Assembly (NCBI GenBank): GCA_030867875.1
Contig: JAOWCC010001589.1
Location: 148,215,745-148,279,744 of the forward strand
Source: Actinernus sp. WN-2022
Lineage: Eukaryota > Cnidaria > Anthozoa > Actiniaria > Actinernidae
DNA length: 64,000 nt
Direction: 5' to 3'
The position numbers were made by a program, and so were the translations under genes. The notes under the pieces were generated by a model that did not search any database, was not told where the DNA came from, and saw only the letters and a program-made list of their open reading frames with translations. This document shows positions 31,806 through 44,000 of the stretch, piece after piece. Positions within the stretch are counted from its first letter, which is position 1. Every line of letters starts with the position of its first letter.

Positions 31806-32157
31806 GGGCGCTTTCCATTCAACCAAAACGACCGGTTAGAAGTTTCGAATGTCGAATGGAACGTTTTTTTTTTTCAAATTAGACAAACCGGTCGGAAAAA
31901 ATACGCGTTCCATTCGCAGAAACTACCCGCTTATTAGTAGCCTCGATTTCAATTCTCAAAACTGGCAAATCACAGCAAATCTAAACCGGGAATTTTGAAT
32001 GGAACAGAAAATTTCGGTCGAACCGGAATTTTCGGAAAAAGAGGACCACCTCGCGAGGTGGTCCACAATTTCCGAAACTTCGAACCGGAAATTTTACTGT
32101 TCCATTTGATTTCTGACCAGAATTTTCGTTTTTTTTTTGGTTGAATGGAAAGCGCTC
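31806..32157. mobile_element. 352-bp inverted-repeat element with internal palindrome
   Basis: GCGCTTTCCATTCAACCAAA (from 31808) is mirrored at 32136-32155. The inner part contains repeated CGGAAATTTT/AAAATTTCGG blocks and a perfect 20-bp palindrome GACCACCTCGCGAGGTGGTC at about 32044-32063. Non-coding. Confidence 0.85.
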
Positions 32158-33130
32158 AGTAAGTTCTCTTTGCCCAAATACGTCTAGTATCATTTAGACG
32201 GCCAAACTGTAATATAACTTGAAATGGCCAAACTGAACTACCCCGGCTCGCAGGATCAAATGCAAAAATATAAAAAATAGGTGAAGTTACTTTATTTGTG
32301 GAGGGTATAAACACACAGACACACATCCAGGGAAAACTTCAGGAAACACGCGATATAATGCTTTAGCCAAAATGCTGAGCTCGTCTAGAAGCATGACAAT
32401 ATTAACCCGCAGGCGTCGATGATTTTTTTCAGAACACTTCCCGGTTTTGTAATGGCGCATGAAAAAGCGCACGGACAATGAACTGTATTTAACATGTTAG
32501 AAAAAGAATGGAGTGAAAATGGCCACATAAAAGCCAGTAATACTAAATAATTGTCGATGTCTTCTAGTTGTTGACATATCATTTTTCTCAAAAATTCCGC
32601 TAAAGTTTTATAAAACGATGCCAATTACCTAAGACTTAAAAGGCTGGAAGGCTTTAATTAGTAACTGGAAATTTTTGGTAACTCAGTCTTTTTAGTACGA
32701 GATTTCGAATAAGACTGTGCGAATAATTACGCTAGGTGAGGTCCGGCTAAACCTTCCGCGGCGACAATTATGTTATTCATTTTGTATTTTTTTCCTTCAA
32801 AAATGTTACTAATTTACCTAATGTCTACTGAGGTCGTACTTTACCTTAAAAGTATTCGTTGGCTTAGTGTGAAGGAGGTTTTTCTTTTGAAAAAGGTATG
32901 CGATCTTCGATTGCTTTGTCTCGCCGCAAACGACTGCTGCTACAGCGATAAAAGTGACAGCGGAGAAAAAAAATGACGCTTCCCGTCTAAATAAACCTTT
33001 ATACCATTGGATGTTGCGTTAGCTATCCAATATCCACCAATCAGATCACCATAACTCATTTCGTGATATATAAACCATCATTAACGCCTGATACACGGCT
33101 GTTGGCGCCCTTCTATGCGCAGGTCTGAAG
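32158..33130. other. No recognised gene
   Basis: Nothing supported. A TATA-like GATATATAAACC lies at about 33064, 65 bases before the candidate exon at 33131. Confidence 0.3.
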
Positions 33131-33180
33131 CATGGAGCGTCGTCGACTTCGCAAACTTACAAGATACCGTAATAATTGGT
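33131..33180 (+). other. Candidate short first coding exon, unrecognised
   Basis: ATG opens MERRRLRKLTRYRNN and then meets a good donor (TTG|GTGAGTG, GT at 33180). The TATA-like box about 65 bases upstream makes this look like the start of a small gene, but no downstream exon joins convincingly. One candidate is 33786-33939 and another 34642-34699. Confidence 0.25.
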
Positions 33181-33785
33181 GAGTGTTATTATATACTATA
33201 CACATTTACTACTACGCTGCACTCAAGGAAAATCAACGGAATGATGTTGGTTTAGTGTATCTTCGCAGTTGCCACATTCTGCATGGCTTGTGCCGGGGTT
33301 ACAAATTTGAAATGCATGCTAAATATACTTGTTGCTTGCTAGCTAAACGTGGTGTATCAGTTTGATAACAACACTAGTTAAGCTGTAGTCTCTTGTAGTT
33401 CAGTTCGGTAACACCGCCGGCCATTATTGATAGAGCAAACACCGCGTATATAAAACCTCAGTAAGAACGATATAACACCGGCATATTTATACCATTCGAG
33501 TGACAGCGAGAATTTGATTCAGTGTTCCTGTCGGCTAAAGAGAGCGTTCTTACAAACATTAGTTCATAACAGATGAATGTGGGACATGTTCTCTCGCTCT
33601 TTCGACGTATTACTCAGATTAATTGGAAGTGAAGTTTCACCTGTAGTCGACATAGAAGCTTTAGAGAAAGAAGTGAATTCTCTATGGAACGTTTTAATAA
33701 CATTGTAATAATTGTGAAAAACACGTAATAACGCTATTTGTAGCACCAATACATAAACGTCATCAAATTGGTTCTATTCATTAGA

Positions 33786-33939
33786 TTGTAATTATGAACG
33801 CCATGTCAGTGCCGTCGCCTTTTCCATGAGGCAAAGAGTCGTTGCAAGCGCCGAGTTCAAAGCCACAAGAAGCTGAATCGGTCGATGTGTGCGTTTGTAC
33901 GACCTTCTCTGAACCTCAAGCTGGGTCTAAAAGACGACT
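33786..33939 (+). other. Candidate exon with Cys/Arg-rich frame, unrecognised
   Basis: One plus frame reads CQCRRLFHEAKSRCKRRVQS followed by HKKLNRSMC and ends at TAG (33939). The spacing of Cys, His and basic residues faintly recalls small zinc-binding domains. It could equally be chance. Confidence 0.2.
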
Positions 33940-34655
33940 TTTAGGGTATGTACTATTCATGCTACGTATGTATAAACATTAATCGTCAGTGTCACTGTTT
34001 ACCCAAATTGCCTTTGAAAGGGCATCGCGTAAATGATTTAATCGACTTTCAGTATCGAAGGTCTTCGCATTGTGCAATGCTTCCTGTTTGTATGGTCTAT
34101 GGAACTTCGGTCTCTGGAACTTCGGTCTCTGCAATGACTAAACACTTGACAAAAATCTCCATGCTTCGCTAAGTTGCTGAACAGGCGTGCACTAATGTCA
34201 TTATTAAACTGAAATAATGGATAAGAATTGGTTTTGGCAGTTAAAACAGGCTTAAAACTATAAAGTCTATAAAGCTAAAGCTATTTTGTTTCATTTTTGC
34301 CGATCGAACGCTGGGCCGAGAGTGGAATGGTATATTTGTATGATTTGATCGACAAAATTGTCATTGTTTCTTTAGTTTTTCCTGTGTATGTATACAGAAA
34401 GAGAACTAGAGAATTAGCATTATATTTAATGACTTTTAGGCCTCTAGAGTTTTACGAAATGCTATCTGTAAATAGAGTTTGGATTGCTGAAGCACATCGG
34501 GTACATTGCCAGCTTTGTTTGCCATGGCTTCGGTTCATTACGGTCACGCGCACATCACGCAAATGATTGCGTTACGAATGACGACTCGTGGTCGCGGTTA
34601 GACTAGGACTGATGTTTGTGTCTTTATTTAGATTCTCGAAAATTTTCTGCTATCT

Positions 34656-34699
34656 ATGCAAAAAGAACTTGAAGCAGCTGCTTGTGAATTTGCCAAGGT
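34656..34699 (+). other. Candidate exon fragment upstream of ASXL, unrecognised
   Basis: After an acceptor-like TTTATTTAG (34631) the frame reads ILENFLLSMQKELEAAACEF to AK and then meets GTATAC. The helical, Glu/Ala-rich composition looks protein-like, but I do not recognise it. Confidence 0.2.
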
Positions 34700-34778
34700 A
34701 TACGTTTTACATATTTTTAAAGGTTGTTTTGCCAAAGCGGAGATAGAACGAAGGACTGGGCCCAAGTCTTATGGATCG

Positions 34779-34823
34779 TCACGTGATACAACCGAAGCCG
34801 TTCGGTTTGCCAAGATGGCGGGC
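34779..34823 (+). promoter_or_regulatory. Candidate ASXL core promoter (E-box and YY1-type motif)
   Basis: GTCACGTGAT at 34779-34788 (E-box, CACGTG) and GCCAAGATGGCGGGC at 34809-34823 (YY1 consensus AAGATGGCGG, normally just downstream of the start site) lie 116-160 bases before the ASXL ATG. No TATA box is needed for this promoter type. Confidence 0.45.
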
Positions 34824-34938
34824 GAAATGATGTTTAGTTCGGTTTTGTAATCGCTTTTTACTATGGATTACTCGTAACTCAAGTACCATTGAAGCAAATC
34901 ACATAGCCTGTTCGACCACCTCGACCAGAGGCTTCGAT

Positions 34939-35007
34939 ATGAGCGAAGAAAAAGGCGAAAACAAACGAAAGAGCAAGGGTTTGACTTGGGCAGAGGCATC
35001 GAAAATA
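34939..35007 (+). CDS. ASXL: ASXL exon 1 (start codon, first HARE-HTH residues)
   Basis: MSEEKGENKRKSKGLTWAEA then SKI; a short basic start followed by the TWAEA signature, as in animal ASXL proteins. The donor is ATA|GTCAGT, phase 0. Confidence 0.85.
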
Positions 35008-38000
35008 GTCAGTCACTGTTAATGAAATTGAGCTTTTGGCTTGGCTTTGGCACTTTGTCTCGACGCAGCATGGCAGTGGTTGGTCTAATACGCTCCTTTG
35101 TGTTGTTCTGTACAGGTATTAGACAGAACTGACCGGCCTATGACTCATAAAGAAATACTAAAAGTCATCAAAACAGAGAATCTGCGCGATGTAAGGTAGG
35201 TAAAACCATGGAACATGGTGGTGCGCTAAGCTTAAGGTAGGGCTATCATTCCCTAACATGCTCCTCGCATAATTTAAAGTGTAGTAAACTACTGGGCTAC
35301 TGAATTATAATTATTTGGTAAATATCGCACAGGACGATTTTGCTTTGTTTGAGTTCGTTGATTGATCAAATTATGCTAGCACAGCCTTTAAGTTGAATGC
35401 TAACTAGATTTTCTTTAAATTGCAAATTATGAATGGTGTATAACATTATAGTGATCTCTTTTTCAGCAGAATGGTGAGATAAGTTGAATCTTTGTGATTG
35501 GGAATTACAGCTCAATTTTTTTAAACATTTTTCGGCTTAAAACAAATGAGTATTAAGACCTCCGATCCAGGGGCTGGTTACGTAAACGTTAGGGACCTTA
35601 CACAACCAGGATGGCAACATCTAGGACGATGGCATAAAACAATACCCTTAATTACAAAATACAATAACTGCACGTGAAAATGCACGCACTCGCCTTCATT
35701 TCCACCGTTGTCTGGAAAAACACAACGTCAAAACCCCAAAGTTTACGTTAACAAGAGAACGCAAATGTAGGAAAGTAAATCACTCTGTATTTCGTTCGTC
35801 GTGAGCAAAACTTTATGGTTATCATATTTTTCAAAGACCTGGATGTGAAACGTAATTGAAAGCGAATAAATTAAGGAACTAGTAAACACCAGATTTGGGG
35901 AGAAAACACTTTTCTACATCCCGTCATCACTGCCGTCGCCGTCCTGATTGCGTAAGGTCCACATTAACACTGGTTCCTACTAACACTGGGCCTAACTGCT
36001 GACATCAGATAGTCAGCCTGGTCATACTTTCTAATTTAAGGTTACCGGATACCTTCAAAACGAAAAAGATGGATTATTTTTTTTAACACAGAAATGTAGT
36101 TTTAGTAGTAGTGTCTCATATACCAAAAACTCTGTTCAAAAAAAAATTATATTGACGGAGAAATACCAAAAGGAAGTTTTTAACCGGAAGTAAAAGGTTC
36201 CTTTTTGATTGACAGCAGAGCAATAAACACATGACAAGTGCTCACTCGCCCGTAACAACGGTGTGGGAAATCAGCACACTATTCCACAATTCCATCGGAT
36301 GTTGGCCTTATATCTTACAAAAAGCAAGCAGGATGCCCTAACCCTAAACCTTTAGCTTGAAAAACAAAGAAAAAAGAAAAGCAAAACGAGGCCAAACAAT
36401 GCATACGACTACAATTACAAAGCCAAATAGGAGTCCTCGCAAAACCCGACAAGCGTTCGTATTTTCACTTTCAGACAGAGTGCCGAGTGGTCCACATCTG
36501 AACATAAAGTAGAATTGATAAGAGCCAGCCGAGAGAATATTTGTTTCCAAGACTGAGCTTAGATGGAAACGTAGTCAGGCGGTGACCCTGAATCGGTTGA
36601 ACCACGATCTCGCTATTGCCATGCTGTTTCAGACGCCTGCAAATCGCTGTCTCCTCTACTAACTATGCTGGCATTCAAGGCGTCTCTATAGGTGTTCACC
36701 TTGGCTTTGCCCCTCGAGGTCTTTTTGTCTTTCCCATTTTTCTAGCCTGGGAAACCAGCTGGCTCTTACCGCTACCATTTTTCAAGTCACACAAAAGAGA
36801 ACAAACATTTTCTCGATGCGGCGCGTTGCTTTGATCGGAAATCAACATTGGCGGGAAATCTTGACAGATAGTTGAACTGTGATGAAAAATGATTGGCCAA
36901 GAGCTTGCTAATTGTTGGAGAGGCGGGGCTTCAGATTCACGCACGACAGACGGCTAGATTTTTTGAAGTGCTATTTTCTCGCTTTCGATTTTAAATCAAA
37001 ATAGAGTTTTAAAAAAGCTCCCACTCAAGAGGAATTTATTCGATTTGTGCGAAATTTTCACAAAATGTCAATTGATATCTCAGCTTGCAAAACCCGTGTC
37101 GGGGAATTGGGAAATTCTAAAAAGAGAGCTCTTGACGACGTTTCCCGCATATCTACTCAGATTATTTTTCGCCTTTTCACGGAAATCATGATAACTTTTG
37201 AACTAAATCGAATTTTGAAATTCCCCGACACGGTTTTGTAATACGATTCCTCTGAAACACGACAAAGTAAACAGATTTTTAAACTTTAAAATATTTTCGG
37301 ATTCGGAACTTCTGAAAGCCATCTCACTACATCGGAGAAACGGGATGGCGGAAAATTCGAGATTTTCAAAGAACTCAAAACTTTTTATGTATTGTTGTAG
37401 CCAATTTTATAAGCTTTAAAATGATACATGAGTGATTTATCTACGATGTTTCCTCGAGGCGCTACATAATTTAGACTGGAAACGCACCCTGAAGGTATCC
37501 GGTAACCTTAATGCATTAGGCCCAGCATTAATGTTTATGCAACTGTTCCCATATTTGACTTGGTCAAACAATTTGATTGACCATGTCAATGAATGTGGAG
37601 CAAGATGAAGCCCATTAGTCAGTTGAGTTTGTGATATACTGATTTACAAGCATATTTCAATTGAAAACGCCTGTGACGTAACCTATTGACTGTTGCATTG
37701 CCGAATTCACAAGTATTTGTCAAGCTTAAGTTATAAACTTGGGCCAATTTACCTTAATTCTCAATAAATATAAATGAAATTTGCCTTATGTCCAGATATT
37801 TTAAAATTTCATTGTTTCCCATAAAACTGGTCTGGATCTGCTACTGTTTTAATAGTAATAGTACATTTCATACAATAAGGTGCATATCACGTGTTACAGA
37901 AGTGTGAAAGATTAGAAATTATACAACATTGTTTTATTGCAAAGTTATAACTAATGATCAATCTATTTACAAAATAACTTCTAAATCTAACAGTATTTAG

Positions 38001-41000
38001 TTTACAGTATTGCCTGGAATTATTGAAGCATTGGGTCGCGGTTAAACCACAGTTTTACCACGGTCATGGATGCGGTTTTACCGCACTATGGACGACGTTT
38101 TACAACGGTCAAATTATTCGCCACAATGAAAGCCGTGGTCAAAATCCGTGGTCATGACACAATACTATGTATAAGTTTAATAAAACATATATGTTTCAAA
38201 TGGTGGGTAGAGAAGCACTCATTGGTGAAACTAAGACTTTAGAATCTTTTATTTTCGCTTCATTCAGAACTCTAATGGCGGGTAGAGAAGAATGCAGTTT
38301 GAGTTCTGAATGAAGCAAAAATAAAAGATGAACTTTGCTGTGAGGCTGCTGAGGCAATTGTTTGCACCTGCAGAGCTTCTAGGAAGGAACATTAGCGGTC
38401 TTCGGGGAAAGGAGAAAGTCTATCCCATAAGAGTTTTTAAGATCAGAGCATTGGTCTTACAATTTTATCCTGTCCCACTGTCAGAGAGAGATCTGGTCTG
38501 GAGAGATTGCCGCAATGCAATGGATTCCTACCTGAGGAAGCTGAAACGTGCCACCTGAACAACAACACAGGCCAAGAAACACAACAAACAACCGGCTCCT
38601 TTAGGAGCCACCACATACATGTATACCACATATAGTCATTGACCATTAAATGCTCCTTTTAGCAAGTGAATGAATGAAGCGAAAATAAAAGATTCTAAAG
38701 TCTTAGTTTCACCGATGACTTCTTTTCTACCCGCCGTTTGAGTTCTGAATGAAGCGAAAATAAAAGATTCTAAAGTGTTAGTTTCACCGATGAGTGATTC
38801 TCTACCTGTCATTAGAGTTCTGAATGAAGCAAAAATGAAATATTCAAAAATTAACAGCGGTGTTGAATAAAGAATGAAAAGAAGGCCAGAGTCGTTGTGC
38901 CAAACTCGCATGTTTGTGATCATGACTGCTACATGAACATGTATATTTCAGATATTATCTTCACACTAAAGTCAATGATTTCGGCGTGATAAAAATCTCA
39001 GCGGCGGCTGTGACCGCATCCAACTAATTACCGCAGTTGGTCACGGTTTTACCGAGGTCTTACCATGGTAAAACTGCGATCATTCTGAGGTCAAACCGCA
39101 GTCATTGGACGCAGTAAAACTGCAGTAAATGCTTCAATAATTCCAGGCAGTACTGTAGGTTGCATGCTTACATTAGAACAGTCGCTGAGTTCGTACCCTC
39201 AATTTTTGGAATTATCTCCTTAATTTATAGGATGGTATGCTTTTTCCTTTTGAATCCTAGCAGAGATTGTGTAGTTCCAGAAAATATCGACTGGAAATTC
39301 AATGAATTATTATTCAATTAATTTAGGTTATTTGGACGTTAGTCTATATACTCTCTGTGTAAGACTCCAAATAAAAAATGTCTTTGTCTAATTCCAGATG
39401 GGTGGGGGTCAATCTGCCCAAATTTTCAGTGGGGAGGGGGGTTACACCAAGGCTTATATTTTCCAGAGGGTAACGCATGTACCAATCGTAACTGCATGAC
39501 TGACGTCTTTCAATGATCATTTAGTTTTTCTGTAGAATTCAAATAAGTTGTCTAAAAAATCTTTTATCTGTTTGAGAGTACTTCAAGACAATCCATTTTA
39601 AGTGAGTTTATGGCGAGATGGATATTTTCTGGAACTACACATTAATATAAGTAAGTTTGTGATATCAAGCTGAATGTGGCAGTATCAAGTAATATTAGAA
39701 GGTTTACTAAAGCTGAACTTTTCCCATAGCAACCCTTCGACTCTTGCATGTCTAAATGCTATGCTTCATCATCATTCCCGTGGACCTGATGCTCTATTCT
39801 ACAAGTTAGATGGTCGCATGAGTTGCTACGGCATCAAGGTACTGTGCATATACCCCTGAAAGCAGTATTTTATAAGCGACTGTTAGCTAATCAGGGTTGT
39901 CTGTAGAAACCAGCAACTGGCAGATTTCTGCTGGCTGTCAAGTTAACAGTAGCCTCTTGTTTTGCTCAAATTTCCCTTCATTTATGTCATTTTAACCTAT
40001 TATTGTAACCACGTGTAAAACACTACGTAGCCTCTTGTTTCAATTTCTACTGACAAACCTGGCTAATGAATGTCTATTAGTCATTTTATTATGGTCATTA
40101 TTCAAAATTAATGTAACATTCATCAAATGCAACTTTCATCAAACTTTCATACTTAAGAAAACTCAAAGTCTTACCCATAATTTCAGCTTTTTTCTCTCTC
40201 TCTTCCTTTCATCTTGAGAGAGAGGGGAAGGAATCTCTGTCTAGCAAGGTACTACGAAGCTACATGTAGTAACCCAGTTTTTGCACTTCAAGGTATCATA
40301 AACTTAACTGAATACAACTTGTTAATCTGCCTGTTGAATTGATCTTACAGAAAACCAGAACTGAAACTTATTCACTAAACAGCAACTCCAAAGGTAAGAA
40401 AATATTGAATTTTCAGTTCTTTGAAATCCAACTGTCTTTTTATTAAATTTTTATTTCACTGCTGCAGAATAGTCACTCTGACAATAATCCCTTATTAAAT
40501 GTGCATGCATATTCAGTGCATTTAGCAGACAAGTCATCATTATCACCAAGTACATCGTCAAACCAGCAGTTGTCAGCATCATCTGACTCGGAGCCATCAC
40601 CATTGCCTCTAAACTCTGCATCCCCTGAGGCAGTATCAACTGATCCACTTCCAATGGCGCCGGTTGAAGAATTCATTGACAATACAGCTGTGGTGGAGGT
40701 TCCTGACATTGCCAGGGAAGAGACACTTTCCTGTGCCTCGCCAACAGAGAAAGATGCAGCATTCCAGCCAAAGTTAGTCCCAAACCTGGTGCCACCACAA
40801 CCAGCGAAAAGTAAAGCAGCAAATGCAAAGACTAACAAGACTAACAACAGCAACAAACGTGGCCCTAAACCAAGGTCTCGAAGCAGTCAACCTGCTAACA
40901 AGAGGCCACGTGTTACTAACACTCGGCCTAGGACAGTCGCAAAGATAGTCTTGAAGAACCTTAAAGTTGGAAATCCAGGGCCAGTGAATGAGGGCAAAAA

Positions 41001-44000
41001 AGTGGGAGAGGCTAGGGTAAGCATGTGTCTGGTATTTTTACAAAATACTTTGGTCAGACTGCTGTTCTTCATCAAAATAAGTAGAACAACTAAGTTGTTT
41101 ATTGGGCTCAGAAGTCCCAAGTCCTTGCCTCAGTCATTCCTTTCTCTCCAAGTATTGCTTACTGTACTAGGTTTAGAGGGTGGTTTGGTGGTGGACTACC
41201 AATGTTACCTCCTACGCTTTTGTCCCAGAGATTGCTGCTCCTCTTGGCATTGCTAGCTTTAATGCACATACCCTCAATGTTTTTCTATTGGCGATAGTTT
41301 AATAGTCCAGTTACGTATTTGAAAACTACTGCTGCATGTAATAACTACAGAATCATCTGCACAGTGTTAGTCTAATTCTGAAGTGAAACATTCATAAATA
41401 CCGGCAGAGAAATTATGTCACATAGCTTAAAGTGTATTGTAGTAGTTATGACTTAGAACTCTGCCTTTTTGCTGGTACATGTATTTTCGAATATTTAACT
41501 TCAGTATGAAACTAATACTGTAAATATGAGTCTGTAGTCATTACCATTATTTTGGTTGCAGATCAGAAAACCTGGACAGCCTCTATCCATGGGACAAAAT
41601 GGTACAATGGACAAAAAATTCAATGCCGAGCCTCACACTACTCCACAGATAGCAGCTGCAAGGAATATGGTCAAGTTCTCTGGGCTCATTACTAAAAAGG
41701 TATCTGAGTGTGGCTGCAAGAGAAAGCTACAGTGTATCCACAAGTGTATTTGAAAACTGTGTATTTACACAGTACATAGGGGTTTCATTGGAAGGCTACT
41801 GTGCCTAAATAAAGCTTACCTACATGTACAATGTACATGTACCAACCTACCTAATTAAAGTGCATATGAGCCCTAGCCAGTTATCTTTGATATCGATTGT
41901 ACATCAAGTAAATAGTCCAGCGGTAGAATATTTCTTGATTTGGGTGTTACGTCTACAAGATATGAAGGTTTATATTTTCAATATGCTAATCACCGACATC
42001 ACTTACTATACAAAAGCATGCTGGTAGAAACAAATTACCTATTTTTAAATTCTAAGTTATATTTGATTTTTTTTCCATTTATAGCAAAGAAGATACAAGA
42101 AGATGGGCGTTGGTAAGTGAAAACTGCTTGAATGTGTTTCTTATATTCAGGGGTTTCAATAGAAGGCAGCTACCCTCGATAAACTGCCGGTTACTTTGCT
42201 TCTTACCACCCGCTACTTCACACGATCGTTGCGTTTTTTTGTTAAGTGTTGAGTAAAGTTTACAGGGTAAACCACCGCTTCTAACGTCAGGACCGCCAGT
42301 TGCCTAAAAAGTTATTGAAACCCCTGTATATTTGGTTTGGATTATTATGTTGTCAATTGACTCCTAAATATTGTAGACTGCTAGCAAGTCCATTCTATTC
42401 CACAATTTTTTAGAATGGCTAAACATGGTTCAAGTTGGCTAACGATGGCTAGACATGGCACACTTGGTTCAACACGGTTGGGTTTAGAGCTACCATAAAA
42501 GACCGCCAATAAGCCGCACCCCGCATATAATCCGCACCCCCACTTTAGGCTTGTGATCTTATCTTGAGATCAATTTGAAAACATTAAGGAAATATACCGC
42601 TTATAAGCCACACTCCAACTTTAGCGAACTTAAAGAAACATTTTACTTTACTTATGGTTACACTGCAGCTTTAGAAATACATTTCGATATATGATACGAG
42701 GACAATAAAATTTATTACGACTGAACAAGGTTTAGATCTTAAATCTACAATGTATGTGAACAAGCATGTAAACGAAAATGTCTTGGATATTTTGTAATGC
42801 ACTCAATAGTAACAATCTCCACTTGGGAATTACTACTTACTAGAATGCTGCCTTTTGTTTTCAAGAAACGCTATGATTCTGCAAGATCGCACTTGAATTG
42901 AATTCTCTCAGCCGTGCAGACATGTTTGTCTGGATTTTGACACAACAACACGGGGGTGCGGGAACTGAGTTTTTATTGCATTGTAGTTCCTAAAGCACGA
43001 CACAGCTTCTCAACTTTGACTTCAAAGTGAAATGTTTACTAAATAAAATGAAATACTCTTTCTATTAATTTAAATCCATTTTCAAAGGTGTGGAAGTCAC
43101 GTCTTTCAAATTGCAACGGTGCATGTGTGAAGTTTTCCGCGAACTGATTTGAATATCAATTAGCTTCACAACAGACAAATTAAATGTTCTGGATGATTTT
43201 TATTTTACTTCGTGAACAGTTTGCACATTCTGCAAAAAGTGCTGGAGTCTCTCAAATCTCTCAAATCAAAACACCGAGATGTGAAGTTTTGGATTTGTTG
43301 AAAATATTATAATTTGCCACATGTCGTGACTCATGAGATTGCACAAACAACTTTGTTATACCCAAAGTGTTCTGGATTGTATTTGATCCACTTCTTGAAT
43401 CTGAATATTTCTCCAGGATTCGTTGAATTTGAGTCTTTCAATAAGCACATTAAAAGCACAGTGTCATGCTACTGCGCATGTCACAGTCTCCAGACATTGA
43501 ATTGACAGCTGCATTGTGTAACATCCAATGAGAATCAATCAAAATAAATTGCCGGAAACGCCACACTCTTCGGGTGATAGCCGTGATTCACAGATTGTAG
43601 TTTTGCACGGTATATGGCGAGATTTACAAGGATTTATTCTTCCTACATCCAAGGTAAACAGCATTGAGTAAAGAATGGTATTTATATTTCATTACTTGCT
43701 TGCATTTTTTGCTGTTTCCAGTCGTAAACAGTCCAAATTTGACCAAAATGAAACAAGCTGCTCGCATCCGTAGATATATATTTCTTCGTTATGCACTTTT
43801 GACATGAAATAATTATCCAAATGGCACCATTTTTTTATTTCTATATGATTAATAACACAGTTCTCTGCTGTAAATAAATTACAACATTGTATGGAAGATT
43901 TCTTGTCTTAAAGTTTGGAAACGTAACACATGCATTGACGCTAGAAAGTGCAGTACTCGTGGAAGTACGAGTGGCTGTTTACTAGTTTGCACTATCGGCT

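Larger units (their letters stand above)
35196..39729. other. ASXL intron 2; parts outside the listed elements
   Basis: Holds the TTAA element (36036-37511) and the BEN-bearing inverted-repeat element (38003-39157). The rest (35196-36035, 37512-38002, 39158-39729) shows no gene or repeat I can name. Confidence 0.5.

Noticed and set aside
38636..38923. Minus-strand frame with repeated ETKTLESFIFASF
   Set aside because: The repeat comes from the ~70-bp module of the inverted-repeat element; no start context or conservation supports a protein.
40468..40516. Use of the acceptor at 40467 for ASXL exon 5
   Set aside because: After the 43-bp exon 4 it gives GAA TAG; only the acceptor at 40516 keeps the frame.
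40473..40856. Minus-strand frame opposite ASXL exon 5
   Set aside because: Shadow of the Ser/Pro-rich coding sequence; no independent support.
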